This document shows, one piece after another, positions 6,044 through 7,122 of a stretch of DNA of 7,122 nt. The DNA lies in NCBI GenBank assembly GCA_937958365.1, contig CALFEW010001068.1, positions 1-7,122 of the forward strand, written 5' to 3'. The position numbers and the translations under genes were made by a program. A model generated the notes under the pieces. The model searched no databases and was not told the DNA's origin. It saw only the letters and a list, made by a program, of their open reading frames with translations. The DNA is from an uncultured Chloroflexota bacterium. GTDB lineage: Bacteria; Chloroflexota; Anaerolineae; Promineifilales; Promineifilaceae. Numbering within the stretch: the stretch's first letter is position 1; every line of letters begins with the position of its first letter.

Positions 6044-6972
6044 CAAAACGGCAGCTTGTCCGTGCTGTTGATAAAATTCACGCCTTGCTGCTCGAAGTCG
6101 GTGAAGCGCTTGAGGGCGATGGCGTGGAAATCTACGTCGGGGTGGACGACCGGCGAGGTGCAGTCGCGGAGGAAGTAGATTTTGCGCAGGGCGTCGGGGC
6201 GGGCGCTGAAATCTTCCACCAGGTCTTCGACCGTCTCCAGCACGCAGTGGCTTTCCGCTTCGCCGGCGACCAATACCACGTCGGCGTCGGACAGGGTATC
6301 CAGGAAGGCTTTGTTCTTGCCGCCCAGCGGGTGGCTGGGCACGGGCACTTCCGGTTGAATGATGGAGTAATGCTCTGTTAGCGGGATGCTGCCTTTGGTC
6401 AGCCAGGTGGGCTGCGTTTTGCGCGCCAGGCTGTGCCACATCACCGCCGAGAACAATTCCGGGTCCAGCGCATTGCCAATGCTGCCAATCATGACGTGGT
6501 AGGGCCAGATGGTGAGCGTCTTTTTGGCTTCCTCTTCCAACTGCTTGACATAATTGGTAGATTGCACCGGCGCGACCAACGGCCGCCATTTGCCATCCTT
6601 AATGTCCTGATACGTGATCATGGTGAAGGGGGCGGGGTGGTTGCCATTGGGGTCGGCCCACCATGCCGGGTGGAAAATCTGATGCGGCAGATGTGAATCC
6701 AGCGAGCAGGTGATGTTGGTGATGCGTTCCGCGTGGGTGTAAATGAACTCGATCAGCCGCCGGATGTCGCCGGTTGAGCCGGGCACGTTCAGGCTGCCCT
6801 GCGCGTGGCAGAAATCAATCTGCATGTCAATGATGACCAGGTGGATTTTTTGTTTGTCTTGCGTGGCCGGCGGCAAACCGCTTTGTTGGGCGGCGGCGGC
6901 AATCGTGGCTACATCCGGGTAAAACAAAGCGCCGATGCGGTTGGGATCGTAGAAGGCGGGAAAATGACTCAT
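6043..6972 (-). CDS. Isochorismatase-like cysteine hydrolase, nicotinamidase-related
   Basis: A 309-residue hydrolase of the isochorismatase/nicotinamidase superfamily. The expected catalytic triad is visible: D49 in VIIDMQIDF, K193 in LTKGSIP, and C243 in VAGEAESHCV, the usual site of the nucleophilic cysteine. The metal ligands of nicotinamidases are matched by D92 and H94 (SLDSH) and H101 (IFHPAWW). The family includes nicotinamidase PncA, which converts nicotinamide to nicotinate for NAD salvage; this is the leading substrate hypothesis but is not proven. At 309 residues it is well above the usual 180-220: a leader of about 42 residues precedes the first strand, and extra segments lie near 105-155 and 195-225. 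The ATG at 6972 follows GGAG at 8 bases. It is the first gene of the minus-strand unit, downstream of a strong promoter with paired operators. No signal peptide is seen. Confidence 0.9.
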   Translation of the reverse strand: MSHFPAFYDPNRIGALFYPDVATIAAAAQQSGLPPATQDKQKIHLVIIDMQIDFCHAQGSLNVPGSTGDIRRLIEFIYTHAERITNITCSLDSHLPHQIFHPAWWADPNGNHPAPFTMITYQDIKDGKWRPLVAPVQSTNYVKQLEEEAKKTLTIWPYHVMIGSIGNALDPELFSAVMWHSLARKTQPTWLTKGSIPLTEHYSIIQPEVPVPSHPLGGKNKAFLDTLSDADVVLVAGEAESHCVLETVEDLVEDFSARPDALRKIYFLRDCTSPVVHPDVDFHAIALKRFTDFEQQGVNFINSTDKLPF

Positions 6973-6980
6973 GGTTATTG

Positions 6981-6984
6981 CTCC
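6981..6984 (-). promoter_or_regulatory. Ribosome binding site for the cysteine hydrolase
   Basis: GGAG on the minus strand, 8 bases before the ATG at 6972. It fixes the start. Confidence 0.7.
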
Positions 6985-6991
6985 TTTTATA

Positions 6992-7010
6992 TAGTGTATT
7001 TGTTACACTA
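6992..7010 (-). promoter_or_regulatory. Operator 1: perfect 7-5-7 palindrome downstream of the promoter
   Basis: TAGTGTA (6992-6998) and TACACTA (7004-7010) are exact inverted repeats with a 5-base spacer. The site lies in the predicted 5' leader, about 8-26 bases after the expected transcription start, a typical repressor position. Confidence 0.75.
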
Positions 7011-7024
7011 AATATATATTTGGC

Positions 7025-7053
7025 AGTATAGTGTAAGTTTGACACTTTGTCAA
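7025..7053 (-). promoter_or_regulatory. Sigma70-type promoter for the hydrolase-vWA unit
   Basis: On the minus strand, TTGACA (7053-7048) is separated by exactly 17 bases from TATACT (7030-7025). This is a perfect -35, a near-perfect -10 and ideal spacing. The expected transcription start is near 7018, giving a leader of about 46 bases. Confidence 0.85.
7029..7047 (-). promoter_or_regulatory. Operator 2: second copy of the palindrome, between -35 and -10
   Basis: TAGTGTA (7029-7035), a 5-base spacer, and GACACTT (7041-7047). This is the same 7-5-7 layout as operator 1, with one arm identical and the other matching at 5 of 7 bases. It spans the promoter spacer, so bound protein would block RNA polymerase. 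The operator centres are 37 bases apart. Confidence 0.7.
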
Positions 7054-7071
7054 CCGCCAATTTTCTGTTTG

Positions 7072-7122
7072 GTAGGGGCGACCCTTGTGGTCGCCCTCTT
7101 TCAGGGGGCGGGCACAAGGCCC
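7072..7122. repeat. Dispersed GC-rich palindromic repeat, cut by the window edge
   Basis: Begins GTAGGGGCGACC. The hairpin GGGCGACC (7076-7083) / GGTCGCCC (7089-7096) has loop CTTGT. A second half, from GGGCGGGCACAAGGCCC (7106-7122), looks like the first arm of another hairpin that runs off the edge. I recognise this GTAGGGGCGACC...GGTCGCCC style as a common non-coding dispersed repeat in several bacterial groups, from memory rather than a search. It lies about 19 bases upstream of the -35. Confidence 0.65.

Noticed and set aside
5954..6589. Minus-strand open frame of 211 codons
   Set aside because: It overlaps the hydrolase in another frame, is rich in Arg, Ala and Gln typical of frame-shadow translation, has no recognisable domain, and ends in the heptad repeat.
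7010..7021. AAATATATATTT as a third operator or alternative -10
   Set aside because: It is a palindrome, but simple AT alternation arises easily, it does not match the TAGTGTA operators, and no -35 lies at proper distance. The TTGACA/TATACT pair is far better.

Overview
The window holds two convergent gene groups on a moderately GC-rich (mid-50s % by eye) bacterial chromosome. The plus strand (1-4997) carries a three-gene signalling operon: the 3' part of a multi-PAS, phytochrome-type histidine kinase, a small Rcp1-type response regulator, and a 961-residue hybrid kinase with a receiver domain at each end. The minus strand (6972-5137) carries an isochorismatase/nicotinamidase-fold cysteine hydrolase followed by a von Willebrand factor A (vWA) protein, expressed from a near-consensus sigma70-type promoter with two matching palindromic operators.

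Organism: the Cph1-like kinase plus Rcp1 pair, heptanucleotide repeats at gene borders, and double-hairpin dispersed repeats with GTAG ends suggest a large, repeat-rich environmental genome. Chloroflexota (Anaerolineae or Caldilineae-like) is my best guess, and a filamentous cyanobacterium is the main alternative. This is inference from repeat style and gene content; no marker gene is present.

Layout. 1-1655: kinase, open at the left edge. 1652-2104: Rcp1-like regulator, overlapping the kinase by ATGA. 2112-4997: hybrid kinase, 7 bases after the regulator. 4998-5136: convergent intergenic region with no gene, packed with three repeats (CCGTATT-type heptads, a 57-base three-way-junction palindrome, and a perfect 13-bp hairpin built of GGAGATT heptads). 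5137-5952: vWA protein. 5953-6042: 90-base gap filled almost completely by 12 heptads. 6043-6972: cysteine hydrolase. 6973-7071: promoter and two operators. 7072-7122: left part of a GC-rich dispersed palindromic repeat, cut by the window edge.

How the genes may work together: the first kinase probably phosphorylates the Rcp1-like regulator, which has no output domain. The hybrid kinase can receive phosphate through its N-terminal receiver or pass it to its C-terminal receiver, so the operon looks like a phosphorelay whose final output lies outside the window. The two minus-strand genes look like a repressible unit. Their hydrolase family and operator architecture make NAD (nicotinamide) metabolism the leading hypothesis, but no regulator gene is visible here.
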